DNA of 64,000 nucleotides from Massiliimalia sp050943535 (GCA_050943535.1 JBMNPJ010000008.1:56448-120447), one strand, 5' to 3'. Positions 8,330 to 16,484 are shown, counted from the stretch's first letter. Numbers and translations: made by a program. Notes: generated from the sequence alone by a model not told the origin.

Positions 8330-8622
8330 TAAAAAAGCACTTATCCCAGATACATTGTATCCAAGGACAAGTGCGTTTTATCAAAAAATAATTGATTTAT
8401 TCGCCACCTGCGGTGCCACCTTGATTGTCATGAAATTTCATGACCTCTTCAGAAAATGCTAACACATTTTCGCCCTGTAACGTAGGCTAACGTCATCCGG
8501 ATACTCGAAAATCTTTCACCAGTGCCCTCAAGGGTCCATTTATGCAATCCGCTTTCTGCCAGGTTCCCAGCCTCCCCAGCTCTCTGTGAGTGCGCCTTTG
8601 CCGTTATCTCCCTCTCAACGGT
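8330..8622 (-). ncRNA. T-box leader with UGG (Trp) specifier
   Basis: On the minus strand the leader contains AGAGAGC and a GGCTGGGAACC distal-loop element. The sequence AAATGGACC follows, with TGG at 8538-8536 as the specifier. The T-box consensus AAGGTGGCACCGC sits at 8422-8410. A strong terminator follows with arms GCACTT/AAGTGC and T run TTTTTTATTTT (8374-8331). In this class uncharged tRNA pairs with specifier and T-box and stabilises the antiterminator. A Trp specifier in front of trpXYZ is consistent with tryptophan-starvation induction of the importer. The 5' edge is inferred from the promoter. Confidence 0.92.
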
Positions 8623-8629
8623 TTATTCA

Positions 8630-8658
8630 AAAATAGCACAAAAAAATCAGTTTGTCAA
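8630..8658 (-). promoter_or_regulatory. Promoter of the T-box leader and trpXYZ
   Basis: TTGACA (8658-8653) and TATTTT (8635-8630) are spaced 17 bp on the minus strand. A palindrome CTGATAAAATTTATCAG lies just upstream (8663-8679). Confidence 0.65.
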
Positions 8659-8750
8659 TAGTTCTGATAAAATTTATCAGTCATTCCAGAGATTCCTCTG
8701 TCAGATCTCCGAAAAAGTAATGACAATATATTTTGTCAAAGTTTAGTTTA

Positions 8751-9278
8751 TTATAAATCCTTGCTTTCAAATTTATCGGACTGTTTTAAATACATGTTAT
8801 CCAAAAACTCGATCCCGGTTTTAGTGCGGAAAACGCTTTGACGCATCCGTAAAATCTCCGGAGTATGCATGCCTTTTCCCATCATGTTGACCAGTCCGTC
8901 TGCTTCAATTAAAATCTGATAATCCATACCGTCAACGTCGGTATAGGTGTGATGGTGTCCTACCAAGTAGCAGACTCGGCGGATCATTTCTTCCGGGTAT
9001 CCTAATTTCAGCATCATTCGGCGGGCAATGGGAGGCCCTTCCAGTTCCTGATAATTTCCTGTATCTGTTTCGTATTTTCGTAAAGATTCTTTGATTCCTA
9101 CATCATGCAACACAGCGGCTGTTTCTAAAATTTCTAAAGTCGATTCGTCTATATGCTCGCTTTTTCCGATCAGACGGCTGAATGCCAACACTTTCATAAA
9201 ATGGTGAATTCGTTCTGGTACCCCTGCTTCATATTCAATCATCATCCGTACCAATTCAGTCAGTCTGTCCATTTTCAA
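8751..9278 (-). CDS. HD-domain phosphohydrolase
   Basis: The 175-residue protein has an HD metal-binding core: an early His (RIHHFMKV), LHDVGI, and VGHHHTY further on. This matches small single-domain HD phosphohydrolases acting on nucleotides or related phosphoesters, probably cytoplasmic. The substrate is unknown. The start is a TTG at 9278 with AAGGAG six bases upstream; the in-frame ATG at 9272 is too far from that site. It is monocistronic and lies upstream of, and on the same strand as, the trpXYZ leader promoter. Confidence 0.8.
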   Translation of the reverse strand: MKMDRLTELVRMMIEYEAGVPERIHHFMKVLAFSRLIGKSEHIDESTLEILETAAVLHDVGIKESLRKYETDTGNYQELEGPPIARRMMLKLGYPEEMIRRVCYLVGHHHTYTDVDGMDYQILIEADGLVNMMGKGMHTPEILRMRQSVFRTKTGIEFLDNMYLKQSDKFESKDL

Positions 9279-9483
9279 ATAACACTCCTTCTTTCTCGTT
9301 GACCGCTTGTTGCATTATCATAGCTGTATTTGAGCCAATTTTAATAAAATTTTATATAGCTCATTTATTATAGCATATTGCAGGGAATTTATCGTCATGA
9401 AAAATTACTGAAAAGAAGTTTGTGGTTAAGTGCATATTACCATATTTTTTAAACTTTTTATCATATTTTTTCTGTTTTTTCTA

Positions 9484-9512
9484 TTGACATAACACTTTAA
9501 AACATTTATACT
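9484..9512 (+). promoter_or_regulatory. Consensus promoter of the tyrA leader
   Basis: TTGACA (9484-9489), 17 bp, TATACT (9507-9512). Transcription would start near 9519, giving a leader of about 230 nt before tyrA. Confidence 0.85.
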
Positions 9513-9542
9513 TTAAAGCGTAAAATAACATGAGGAGGGTTT

Positions 9543-9653
9543 ATGATGGCAGCCGCAAACAGACAAAACAAAGTTACATATGCATATGAATATCGATACT
9601 TGAATTCAAAAAATTCAAGAATTGTTTGCTGCGCCAATTTACCGAATCAATGA
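9543..9653 (+). CDS. Tyr-rich leader peptide, candidate tyrosine attenuator
   Basis: A 36-codon frame follows GAGGAGGG and ends in TGA at 9651-9653. The second ATG (9546) has the better spacing. Residues 12-20 read TYAYEYRYL: four Tyr codons alternate within seven codons, exceptional for a random frame. The next gene is prephenate dehydrogenase, the committed enzyme of tyrosine synthesis, and a terminator lies between them. This is the arrangement of classical leader-peptide attenuators such as hisL or pheL. No similar named peptide is recognised. It could instead be a small protein of its own, but the Tyr bias and position favour attenuation. Confidence 0.75.
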   Translation: MMAAANRQNKVTYAYEYRYLNSKNSRIVCCANLPNQ

Positions 9654-9677
9654 AAACACAAACTATTGTTAGATGAG

Positions 9678-9718
9678 CCGGTGACTTGCCAAAAGCAAAA
9701 GGTCACCGGATTTTTTTA
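9678..9718 (+). terminator. Attenuator terminator upstream of tyrA
   Basis: CCGGTGAC (9678-9685) pairs with GTCACCGG (9702-9709), followed by ATTTTTTTAT. Its 5' arm could alternatively pair with TTACCG at 9639-9644, inside the last codons of the leader peptide; a ribosome at the leader stop codon would cover that stretch. Confidence 0.85.
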
Positions 9719-9746
9719 TGTATGAATAGAATCGGGAGGAATGATT

Positions 9747-10595
9747 GTGAATATTGCAGTAGTAGGATTGGGACTCATTGGAGGTTCTTTTTGCAAGGCC
9801 ATAAAAAAATATACAGATCACCGAATTTTTGGAATCGATACGGATGAAACCACCCTTGCCATGGCTTTGGAGCAGGGAGCAATTCATCAGGCGATTGAGC
9901 CGAAAGATTTAGGAGAAATGGACTTTACCATCGTCAGCCTGCACCCTCGGCAAACCATTGCGTTTATCAAAGAACATGCCCGGCAGTTTAAACCGGGCAG
10001 CTTGGTTGCAGATACCTGCGGAGTAAAACAGTCCATTGTAGAGGCGGTTACTGAGCCCCTGGCGCAGCAGGGTGTTTTATTTGTAGGATGCCACCCTATG
10101 GCAGGTCGGGAATTTTCTGGGTTTGCTTATTCTTTGGACAATTTATTTGATAATGCCAGCTTTATTATGACACCGCCGCCGGAAACACCGGCTCATATTA
10201 TTGAATTTTTCAAATACTTTGCTCAAAAACTGCAGTTTGGAAAAATTGTGGTGTCCACTCCGGAAGAACACGACCGGGTGATTGCTTTTACTTCCCAGCT
10301 GGCTCATGTAGTATCCAACGCCTATATTAAAAGCCCGTCTTTGGAACAGGAAGCAGGATTTTCCGCCGGAAGTTTTCTGGATTTAACCCGGGTAGCAAAG
10401 CTCAACGAGGATATGTGGACTGACTTGTTTTTGATGAACCGCAAGGCTTTGCTGTTTGAACTGGATACCATCATTGAAAAACTGGGTGAATACCGGGATG
10501 CCATGGAACAGGATGACGGAGAGCGCTTAAAACAGCTGTTGCGGGATGGAAGAATCCGTAAGGAAAAAAGTGCGGCAAACCATCGCCCCCAATAG
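9747..10595 (+). CDS. tyrA: Prephenate dehydrogenase
   Basis: The 282-residue enzyme oxidises prephenate to 4-hydroxyphenylpyruvate with NAD(P)+ in tyrosine biosynthesis. The N-terminal Rossmann motif VVGLGLIGGSFCKAI and the family motif GCHPMAGREFSGF are clear, followed by the helical dimer domain. There is no C-terminal ACT domain, so feedback regulation through ACT is absent. The start is taken as GTG at 9747, seven bases after GGGAGG; an ATG two codons earlier is too close to that site. Control by the Tyr-rich leader is inferred. Confidence 0.92.
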   Translation: MNIAVVGLGLIGGSFCKAIKKYTDHRIFGIDTDETTLAMALEQGAIHQAIEPKDLGEMDFTIVSLHPRQTIAFIKEHARQFKPGSLVADTCGVKQSIVEAVTEPLAQQGVLFVGCHPMAGREFSGFAYSLDNLFDNASFIMTPPPETPAHIIEFFKYFAQKLQFGKIVVSTPEEHDRVIAFTSQLAHVVSNAYIKSPSLEQEAGFSAGSFLDLTRVAKLNEDMWTDLFLMNRKALLFELDTIIEKLGEYRDAMEQDDGERLKQLLRDGRIRKEKSAANHRPQ

Positions 10596-10596
10596 C

Positions 10597-10736
10597 CACC
10601 TGGCGGTGGAGCAATGATGCTGCGCTCGTGTTCTATTGATTGAGGGAAAATTACTTGATAGTTCTGCTTTCCTTAAGATCCCCAAAAACAAAAATTTGTA
10701 CAACTTTTTTTGCAATATACTTTATCGATAAGCTGT
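10597..10736 (+). repeat. Composite intergenic repeat (R2-like then R1 3' end)
   Basis: Directly after the tyrA stop, 10597-10670 aligns with the R2 copy at 4051-4130 (shared GCCACCT.GCGGTGG, then GAGGGAAAATTACTTGAT). Positions 10676-10736 align with the 3' end of R1 (CAAAAATTTGTACAACTTTTTTT, given here as a motif at 10686-10708, and TTTATCGATAAGCTGTGAGG). No protein is encoded. Confidence 0.7.
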
Positions 10737-10770
10737 GAGGCGGCAGTCTTTTAGACTACCGCCTCTTTTC
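10737..10770. terminator. Bidirectional terminator between tyrA and glycerate kinase
   Basis: GAGGCGG (10737-10743) pairs with CCGCCTC (10759-10765) with an inner GTCT/AGAC pairing, then TTTTC. It can serve the convergent genes on both sides. Confidence 0.75.
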
Positions 10771-10850
10771 AAAATCTTTAAAAAATCAAATTTACATTAG
10801 GTTTTCCAAAGTACACCTTATAGCATGTAGGAACAACCGGTTATTACATA

Positions 10851-11984
10851 TTATTTATTTGAGATGGATAAAATACGCATAATGTTTTCGGTGGTAACTG
10901 CAACATTTTTGTAGCTGAATGCTTTGGCGGTTTCAAAGGGCAAGGGAAGTCGGTTGATGCTGAATGCGGCGGTGACCCCTTCGCTATAGGCGTTGGTAAC
11001 CGGGTCTTCGATTCCGCCGGCAATGACGATGACAGGAACATTTTGTGCTTTGGCTCTGCGTGCTACACCGATCACGGCTTTTCCCCGAAGGCTTTGGCCG
11101 TCCATTTTTCCCTCACCGGTGAGGACTAACTGGGTATCTTCCAGCTGCTGGTCAAAGTTGACACAGTCCAAAATGGTTTCAATTCCCATTTGCAGATGAC
11201 TGTCAAAAAAGGCGCTCATGCCTCCGCCCATGCCGCCAGCCGCTCCGGCACCGGGAAGCAGGGAAATCTCTTTTCCCAGACAGTGTTTTATCCGGTCTGC
11301 CAAATGGTGCAGCCCGGCGTCCAGCGCTTCTACCATGGAGGAATCCGCCCCTTTCTGAGGAGCGAATACAAAAGCGGCTCCAGTTGGTCCGTAAAGAGGG
11401 TTATCAATATCGCACATAGTAATGATCTGTGCTGATTTTACCGCAGGATCCAGCTGAGAGCAGTCAATAGAAGCGATATCCTTTAAGGTGCCCCCTACAG
11501 GGACAAAGCTGTCGCCGTTTTGGCTCTGGAACTGGACTCCGCAGGCAGCAGCGGCACCGCAGCCGCCGTCATTGGTGCAGGAACCGCCCAACCCTAAAAT
11601 GATTTTTTTGCATCCGGAATGAACAGCGTGCAAAATCAGTTGACCGACTCCGTAGGTAGTGGTTTTCATGGGATTTTTTCGGTCTCCCACCATAGGAAGT
11701 CCGGTGCATGCCGCCATTTCAATGACTGCGGTTTGGTCCGGAAGTACACCGTAAAAACCGTTTACCGGTTCTCCGAAAGGACCGGAAACTTCTACGGTCC
11801 GTTTTTCACCGCCCATAGCTTCTAAAAAACAGTCTACACTGCCTTCGCCCCCGTCTGCAATGGGAAGTGTTACTGTTTCACATGTGGGGAAAACCCGGTG
11901 AATGCCTTCTTCCATGGCAGCGCATACCTGGCTGGAAGACAGGGTTCCTTTAAAAGAATCGGGAATTAAGATGATTTTTTTCAT
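10851..11984 (-). CDS. Glycerate kinase (GlxK/GarK family)
   Basis: The 377-residue protein has the family start MKKIILIPDSFKGTLSS, then DGGEGS, GLGGSCTNDGGCGAAAA and GAGAAGGMGGG. These are the substrate and nucleotide sites of bacterial glycerate kinases, which phosphorylate D-glycerate (2-phosphoglycerate product in most characterised members). It lies 13 bp after a 2-hydroxyacid dehydrogenase gene. Together they could take hydroxypyruvate or a related 2-oxoacid into lower glycolysis. Confidence 0.92.
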   Translation of the reverse strand: MKKIILIPDSFKGTLSSSQVCAAMEEGIHRVFPTCETVTLPIADGGEGSVDCFLEAMGGEKRTVEVSGPFGEPVNGFYGVLPDQTAVIEMAACTGLPMVGDRKNPMKTTTYGVGQLILHAVHSGCKKIILGLGGSCTNDGGCGAAAACGVQFQSQNGDSFVPVGGTLKDIASIDCSQLDPAVKSAQIITMCDIDNPLYGPTGAAFVFAPQKGADSSMVEALDAGLHHLADRIKHCLGKEISLLPGAGAAGGMGGGMSAFFDSHLQMGIETILDCVNFDQQLEDTQLVLTGEGKMDGQSLRGKAVIGVARRAKAQNVPVIVIAGGIEDPVTNAYSEGVTAAFSINRLPLPFETAKAFSYKNVAVTTENIMRILSISNK

Positions 11985-11997
11985 GGAAGTCCGCTCC

Positions 11998-12939
11998 TTA
12001 TAAAATTCGGTTGATTTGATTGCCGTTCATCCATTGGGTAAGATTGTCAAACACAATCTGTGCCCGAGCTTTCATGGATTCCTGAGAGGCAAACGCCACA
12101 TGAGGGGTGACCAGTGTGTTTTTGGCATGGAGCAAAGGATGGTCGGTATTGAGGGGAGGCTCGGTTTCGAATACATCAATTCCGGCACCGGATAGTTTTC
12201 CTCGGTTGAGGGAGTCTGCCAGTGCATGAGAATCTACAACCGGTCCCCGTGCAGTGTTAATGAGAATGGCACCGTCTTTCATCAATGAGATTGCTTTTTC
12301 ATCTATCAAATTGCGGGAATCTTCATTGAGAGGACAGTGAAGGGATACAATGTCGGATTGACTTAATAATGTATGTAAATCGGTGCTTTCAATAAAAGGA
12401 TGGGTAAAATTATGGCGCTGATAGCCTAATACACGGCATCCAAATGCCCGGCAAAGCTCAGCGGTTCGCTGACCGATGGCACCCACACCTACAATCCCGA
12501 CGGTTTTTCCTCCCAGCTCGCTGCCTACCAGGCCGTCTTTCGTCTGTCCTTGACGGCAGCGGGTTTCTACTTGAGGAATATTCCGCAGCAGAGAGATCAT
12601 CATACCCAGTGCCAGTTCTGCTACTGCCTGAGTAGAATATCCTGCAGCATTGCTCACCTGGATTTGCTTTTCTTTGGCTGCGGCTAAATCCACATGATCT
12701 ACACCGGTAAAGGCAATATCAATAAATTTTAGTTTGGAACAGGCAGAAATAACCTGTCCGGAAAGAGGCATGTTTGCCAGAATGAGCACATCCGCATCCT
12801 GACATCGCTGAATCTGTACATGGGGATCGGTATTTCGCTCATATGCTTCAAAGCAGTGACCTGCCTGGCGAAGCGGTGCGGCATACTGCTCTAATAATTC
12901 CGGGGAAATTCCCAAAGATTCCAATAAAACGATTTTCAT
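11998..12939 (-). CDS. D-2-hydroxyacid dehydrogenase, likely hydroxypyruvate/glyoxylate reductase
   Basis: The 313-residue protein shows the NAD loop GVGAIGQRTAEL. The catalytic residues lie in INTARGPVVD (Arg), DVFETEPPL (Glu) and VTPHVAF (His). Its length lacks the ACT domain of long SerA. Pairing with glycerate kinase in one operon makes D-glycerate/hydroxypyruvate the likely substrate pair. The ATG at 12939 is preferred because AAAGGA lies nine bases upstream; an ATG three codons earlier abuts that site. Confidence 0.87.
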   Translation of the reverse strand: MKIVLLESLGISPELLEQYAAPLRQAGHCFEAYERNTDPHVQIQRCQDADVLILANMPLSGQVISACSKLKFIDIAFTGVDHVDLAAAKEKQIQVSNAAGYSTQAVAELALGMMISLLRNIPQVETRCRQGQTKDGLVGSELGGKTVGIVGVGAIGQRTAELCRAFGCRVLGYQRHNFTHPFIESTDLHTLLSQSDIVSLHCPLNEDSRNLIDEKAISLMKDGAILINTARGPVVDSHALADSLNRGKLSGAGIDVFETEPPLNTDHPLLHAKNTLVTPHVAFASQESMKARAQIVFDNLTQWMNGNQINRIL

Positions 12940-13104
12940 AATCAACATTCCTTTCTGTTACTGCAGCATCTTTTAAAAGCCAGATTTTGGCGATTTTTTA
13001 CACGAATATTCTGAATATCTAAAATCAGAACCTGAGTCTATGATAAGATATTTCGGCCAGTTTTACAAGGGGAAAATCTTATGAGAAAAACCCATAGGAA
13101 ACGG

Positions 13105-13133
13105 TTGATTTTTCTTTTGGGATATGTTAAAAT
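13105..13133 (+). promoter_or_regulatory. Promoter of the candidate structured RNA
   Basis: TTGATT (13105-13110), 17 bp, TAAAAT (13128-13133), with a TG one base upstream of the -10 (extended -10). Confidence 0.6.
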
Positions 13134-13136
13134 AAA

Positions 13137-13309
13137 GTAAATCCAAAAAGGAACGTTTGGCAGAGTGAATATTTCTGCGCAGTTCTATTACTGGATTTGT
13201 GTTTTTGCTCCGGCAAAAGAATATGCAAGTAAATTCCTTTTGGGTTTACCATATCGTTTCTGTGTCTTTAGCAAAGGAACCGCTTGATAAGCGGTTCCTT
13301 TGCTATTTT
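13137..13309 (+). ncRNA. Candidate structured small RNA upstream of typA
   Basis: Between an extended -10 promoter and a strong terminator lies a stretch with no convincing reading frame but clear folding potential. The outer stem pairs 13137-13153 with 13234-13249: 16 pairs, one G-U, one bulged A. Inside are three hairpins: GCAGA/TCTGC, CAGT/ACTG, and TTTTGC-TCCG-GCAAAA extended by TTGTGT/ATGCAA. This gives a four-way junction. I could not match it to a known riboswitch, 6S or SRP RNA by eye. The terminator with 16-bp arms (13270-13285 and 13289-13304) then ATTTTT ends it. The next gene is about 250 bp away and appears to have its own promoter region. Confidence 0.55.
13270..13309 (+). terminator. 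Terminator of the candidate structured RNA
   Basis: AGCAAAGGAACCGCTT pairs perfectly with AAGCGGTTCCTTTGCT across a three-base loop, followed by ATTTTT. Confidence 0.88.
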
Positions 13310-13556
13310 TGCGGGATTTTGTGTGAGAAAACAAAATGTGAAACAAGAGAGGGGCAAAGGAAAATTACTGCGGGAGGCAGGTCTTGGCAGGCTTTTTTTG
13401 ATTCTGCCCAAATGTGGTTTTGTTTTTTATAGATTTGTATACATTGTTACAAATTTTTGTTTTTATTTATCCAAAAAGTAGAAAATTATAGTGGACAGGT
13501 TTATAATAGTAAGGTATGAAATTGGCTTTTATTCGGGAAAAAAGGAGTAATTACGT
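13310..13556 (+). other. Leader region upstream of typA
   Basis: No gene is visible. It holds a second hairpin, ATTTGTA/TACAAAT (near 13434-13456) followed by a T-rich run, and a TATAAT-like element at 13502-13507 with TGGACA at 13493-13498. A precise promoter cannot be assigned. The typA ribosome site AGGAG is at its end. Confidence 0.4.
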
Positions 13557-15374
13557 TTGGTTAGAGAAGATTTGAGAAATATTGCAATCGTGGCTCACGT
13601 AGACCACGGTAAAACAACATTGGTTGACCAGATGCTCAAACAGGGCGGTGCGTTCCGTGACAATCAGGTGGTTCAGGAACGTGTTATGGATAACAACGCG
13701 CTGGAACGGGAACGTGGAATTACCATTCTTGCGAAAAACACCTCTGCTCATTACAACGGCGTAAAGATTAATATTATCGATACTCCTGGGCATGCGGATT
13801 TTGCTGGAGAAGTAGAACGTGTTCTGAAAATGGTGGACGGGGTATTGCTGCTGGTAGACAGCTTTGAAGGTACCATGCCTCAGACCAGATTTGTACTGCA
13901 AAAAGCGTTGGAACTGGGTCACAAAATTATTGTGGTAGTTAACAAGATGGACCGTCCGGATGCCCGTTTGTCTGAAATTGAGGACGAAGTGCTGGAACTT
14001 TTGATGGATCTGAATGCTACCGACGAACAGCTGGACAGCCCAGTGATTTACTGTTCTGGACGGGAAGGAACCGCTACCTTGGATTATACCAAACCAGGTA
14101 CCGATTTGGTTCCGCTGTTTGATGCAATTCTGGAACATATTCCGGCTCCGGAAGGCGAACCAGAAGAACCATTCCAAATGCTGGTTTCTTCCATTGACTA
14201 CAATGACTATGTAGGACGAATTGCAATCGGAAGAATTGACCGCGGTGTGCTGAAACAGAATCAGGAAGTAATGGTTTGTGACTATCACAATCCAAAGAGA
14301 AGATATAAAGGAAAGGTTGTAAACCTGTACCAGATTGAAAACTTAAAACGGGTTCCTTGTGAAACTGCTACCGTAGGAGATATTGTATGTATTTCCGGGA
14401 TTGGAGATCTGACCATTGGGGATACTTTGTGTGATCCTGCCAATGTAGAACCGCTGGAATTTACCGCAATCAGCCAGCCAACCATTGAAATGACCTTTGC
14501 AGTAAACGATTCTCCGTTTGCCGGACGGGAGGGCAAGTTTGTTACTACCCGTCAAATTCGGGAACGTTTGGAACGGGAACTGTTAAAAGACGTTTCTCTG
14601 CGGGTTACCGAAGCAGAAAATACCGACAGCTTTATGGTTGCCGGACGTGGTGAAATGCATCTTTCCATTTTGATTGAAAACATGCGCCGGGAAGGTTATG
14701 AACTTCAGGTAAGCAATCCCCGTGTACTATATAAAGAAATTAACGGCAAAAAATGTGAACCAATTGAACGTCTGGTTGTGGACGTACCGGAAGAATACAT
14801 GGGCGCTGTTATGGAAAAAATGGGTACCCGAAAAGGGGAACTGCAGCACATGCAGCCTCAGGGCAGCCGGATGAAGATTGAATTTTTGGTTCCTTCCCGC
14901 GGTCTGTTTGGCTATAAAAACGAATTCCTGACCGATACCAAAGGGGAAGGGGTTATGAGCTCTGTATTTGAACGCTATGAACCTTACAAAGGTGAAATTG
15001 CAAAACGAAATGTAGGTTCTTTGATTGCATTTGAAACCGGGGAATCTGTAGCATACGGACTTTATAACGCACAGGACAGAGGTTCTCTGTTTATTGGACC
15101 AGGGGTTCCGGTTTACGAAGGAATGGTTGTTGGACAGTCTCCAAAAGCAGAAGACCTGGTAGTCAATGTCTGCAAGAGAAAACAGCTGACCAATATGCGT
15201 GCAGCAGGTTCTGATGATGCATTGCGTCTGGTTCCTCCGAGAAATATGAGCTTGGAACAGTGTCTGGAATTTTTGGCAGATGATGAACTGCTGGAAGTAA
15301 CTCCAAAGAGCCTGCGTATTCGTAAGGCAATTTTGGATAACAACCTGCGTGCGAAAGCAAATTCCAAAAAATAA
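13557..15374 (+). CDS. typA: Ribosome-associated GTPase BipA/TypA
   Basis: The 605-residue translational GTPase shows all G motifs: AHVDHGKTT (G1), RERGITI (G2), DTPGHADF (G3), NKMDRPDA (G4) and SGREG (G5). EF-G-like domains II, III and V follow, then the BipA-specific C-terminal domain. It binds the ribosome and assists 50S assembly and stress or cold adaptation. The start is TTG at 13557 with AGGAG nine bases upstream. It is monocistronic. Confidence 0.97.
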   Translation: MVREDLRNIAIVAHVDHGKTTLVDQMLKQGGAFRDNQVVQERVMDNNALERERGITILAKNTSAHYNGVKINIIDTPGHADFAGEVERVLKMVDGVLLLVDSFEGTMPQTRFVLQKALELGHKIIVVVNKMDRPDARLSEIEDEVLELLMDLNATDEQLDSPVIYCSGREGTATLDYTKPGTDLVPLFDAILEHIPAPEGEPEEPFQMLVSSIDYNDYVGRIAIGRIDRGVLKQNQEVMVCDYHNPKRRYKGKVVNLYQIENLKRVPCETATVGDIVCISGIGDLTIGDTLCDPANVEPLEFTAISQPTIEMTFAVNDSPFAGREGKFVTTRQIRERLERELLKDVSLRVTEAENTDSFMVAGRGEMHLSILIENMRREGYELQVSNPRVLYKEINGKKCEPIERLVVDVPEEYMGAVMEKMGTRKGELQHMQPQGSRMKIEFLVPSRGLFGYKNEFLTDTKGEGVMSSVFERYEPYKGEIAKRNVGSLIAFETGESVAYGLYNAQDRGSLFIGPGVPVYEGMVVGQSPKAEDLVVNVCKRKQLTNMRAAGSDDALRLVPPRNMSLEQCLEFLADDELLEVTPKSLRIRKAILDNNLRAKANSKK

Positions 15375-15418
15375 AATAAAGTGATATCGCATCAAAGAAT
15401 GATGCGGTAAATATATAG

Positions 15419-15466
15419 CAAACAGGGATACAACGATTGTATGTTGTATCCCTGTTTGTTATAATG
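15419..15466 (+). terminator. Hairpin after typA
   Basis: CAAACAGGGATACAAC (15419-15434) pairs perfectly with GTTGTATCCCTGTTTG (15443-15458). The following TTATAATG is a poor T tract, so termination may be partial. Confidence 0.65.
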
Positions 15467-15558
15467 AAAGCACAAGCATAGGAAAGTGTAGACATAAACA
15501 CATTTGTTAGAAAACATGAGATAAGGCTTTTTACAAATAAGAATCGAGAGAAGGTTTT

Positions 15559-16335
15559 ATGATGACTGATGTACATATTCATATTGAAAGAGGACCTTAT
15601 ACAAAAGAATGGATCGATCAGTTTGTTAAACAGGCTGTAAAGATGGGAATGGATGAAATTTATCTTTTAGAGCATTCTCACCGTTTTATAGAGTTTACAC
15701 CTATGTATGCCTCCGTTTGTGAATATAGCGATTATCAGAAAAATTGGTATCAAAGCAAAGTAAATCTTTCTATAAAAGACTTCCAAGCTTTGATTACCGA
15801 AATGAGAAAGATAGAGTTCCCGGTGAAAATAAAATGGGGACTTGAAGTATGCTATTTTCCTGAATATGAAAAGTTAATCAGCGATATTCTTAACTCCTTT
15901 CACTTTGATTTTTCTGTAGGCTCAATACATTGGGTTGAAGGATTTGGGTTTGATCACAAAGCAGAATTTTGGAATGGGGTTGACACGGAACAAATTTACT
16001 GGAAATACTATGACCTGATGCTCCGTCTTGTAAAAAGTGGTTTGTTTTCTGGGGTTGCACATCCGGATTCCATTAAGTGCTTCCATCATTATCCTATGAA
16101 TGACCTAACAGAGATATATAGCTTGTTAGCCGATGAATTAAATTTACATCACATGTATGCAGAGCAAAGTGGCGGTCTTGCTTTAAATTATGGATTTGAT
16201 GAATTAGGCATGAATAAAACGATGCTAAATGTTTTTAAAAATAAAAATGTTGATATTCGTTTTGCTTCCGATGCTCATAATCCGGAAGATGTAGGTGCAA
16301 ACATTCTAAAAATGCAAGCGACTTTGCAGGCATAA
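15559..16335 (+). CDS. PHP-domain phosphoesterase (histidinol-phosphatase-like)
   Basis: The 258-residue protein carries the PHP metal ligands in order: DVHIH at the start, LLEHSH, GLEVC, GSIHW, AHPDS and FASDAHN near the end. This matches HisK/YtvP-type histidinol phosphatases and related phosphoesterases. No his gene is nearby, so the substrate is open. AAGG precedes two adjacent ATGs. Its composition is more AT-rich than the neighbours, with different synonymous choices (AGA, ATA, TTA), which hints at recent acquisition. It ends with a strong terminator. Confidence 0.85.
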   Translation: MMTDVHIHIERGPYTKEWIDQFVKQAVKMGMDEIYLLEHSHRFIEFTPMYASVCEYSDYQKNWYQSKVNLSIKDFQALITEMRKIEFPVKIKWGLEVCYFPEYEKLISDILNSFHFDFSVGSIHWVEGFGFDHKAEFWNGVDTEQIYWKYYDLMLRLVKSGLFSGVAHPDSIKCFHHYPMNDLTEIYSLLADELNLHHMYAEQSGGLALNYGFDELGMNKTMLNVFKNKNVDIRFASDAHNPEDVGANILKMQATLQA

Positions 16336-16382
16336 GTAGTTTATGAAAATTTATATTAAATAAATAATAAAGTAAAATAGCA

Positions 16383-16430
16383 AAAACACAAACCGATGAG
16401 AATGTATCCTCATCGGTTTGTGTTTTCTTG
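16383..16430 (+). terminator. Terminator after the PHP gene
   Basis: Eighteen-base arms at 16383-16400 and 16409-16426 (AAAACACAAACCGATGAG and its complement), then CTTG. The run TTTT is part of the arm. Confidence 0.78.
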
Positions 16431-16484
16431 CGTTACTATGCTTTACTGCGGCGCCTAATGTTATGCCCATCTTGTCGATAGAGC

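Noticed and set aside
8522..8746. Plus-strand frame of 74 codons over the T-box leader
   Set aside because: It is opposite stem I of the T-box and lacks any ribosome site.
13137..13309. 6S RNA
   Set aside because: The inner part forms several hairpins at a junction rather than one large central bubble with a long apical stem, and the closed region is only about 113 nt.
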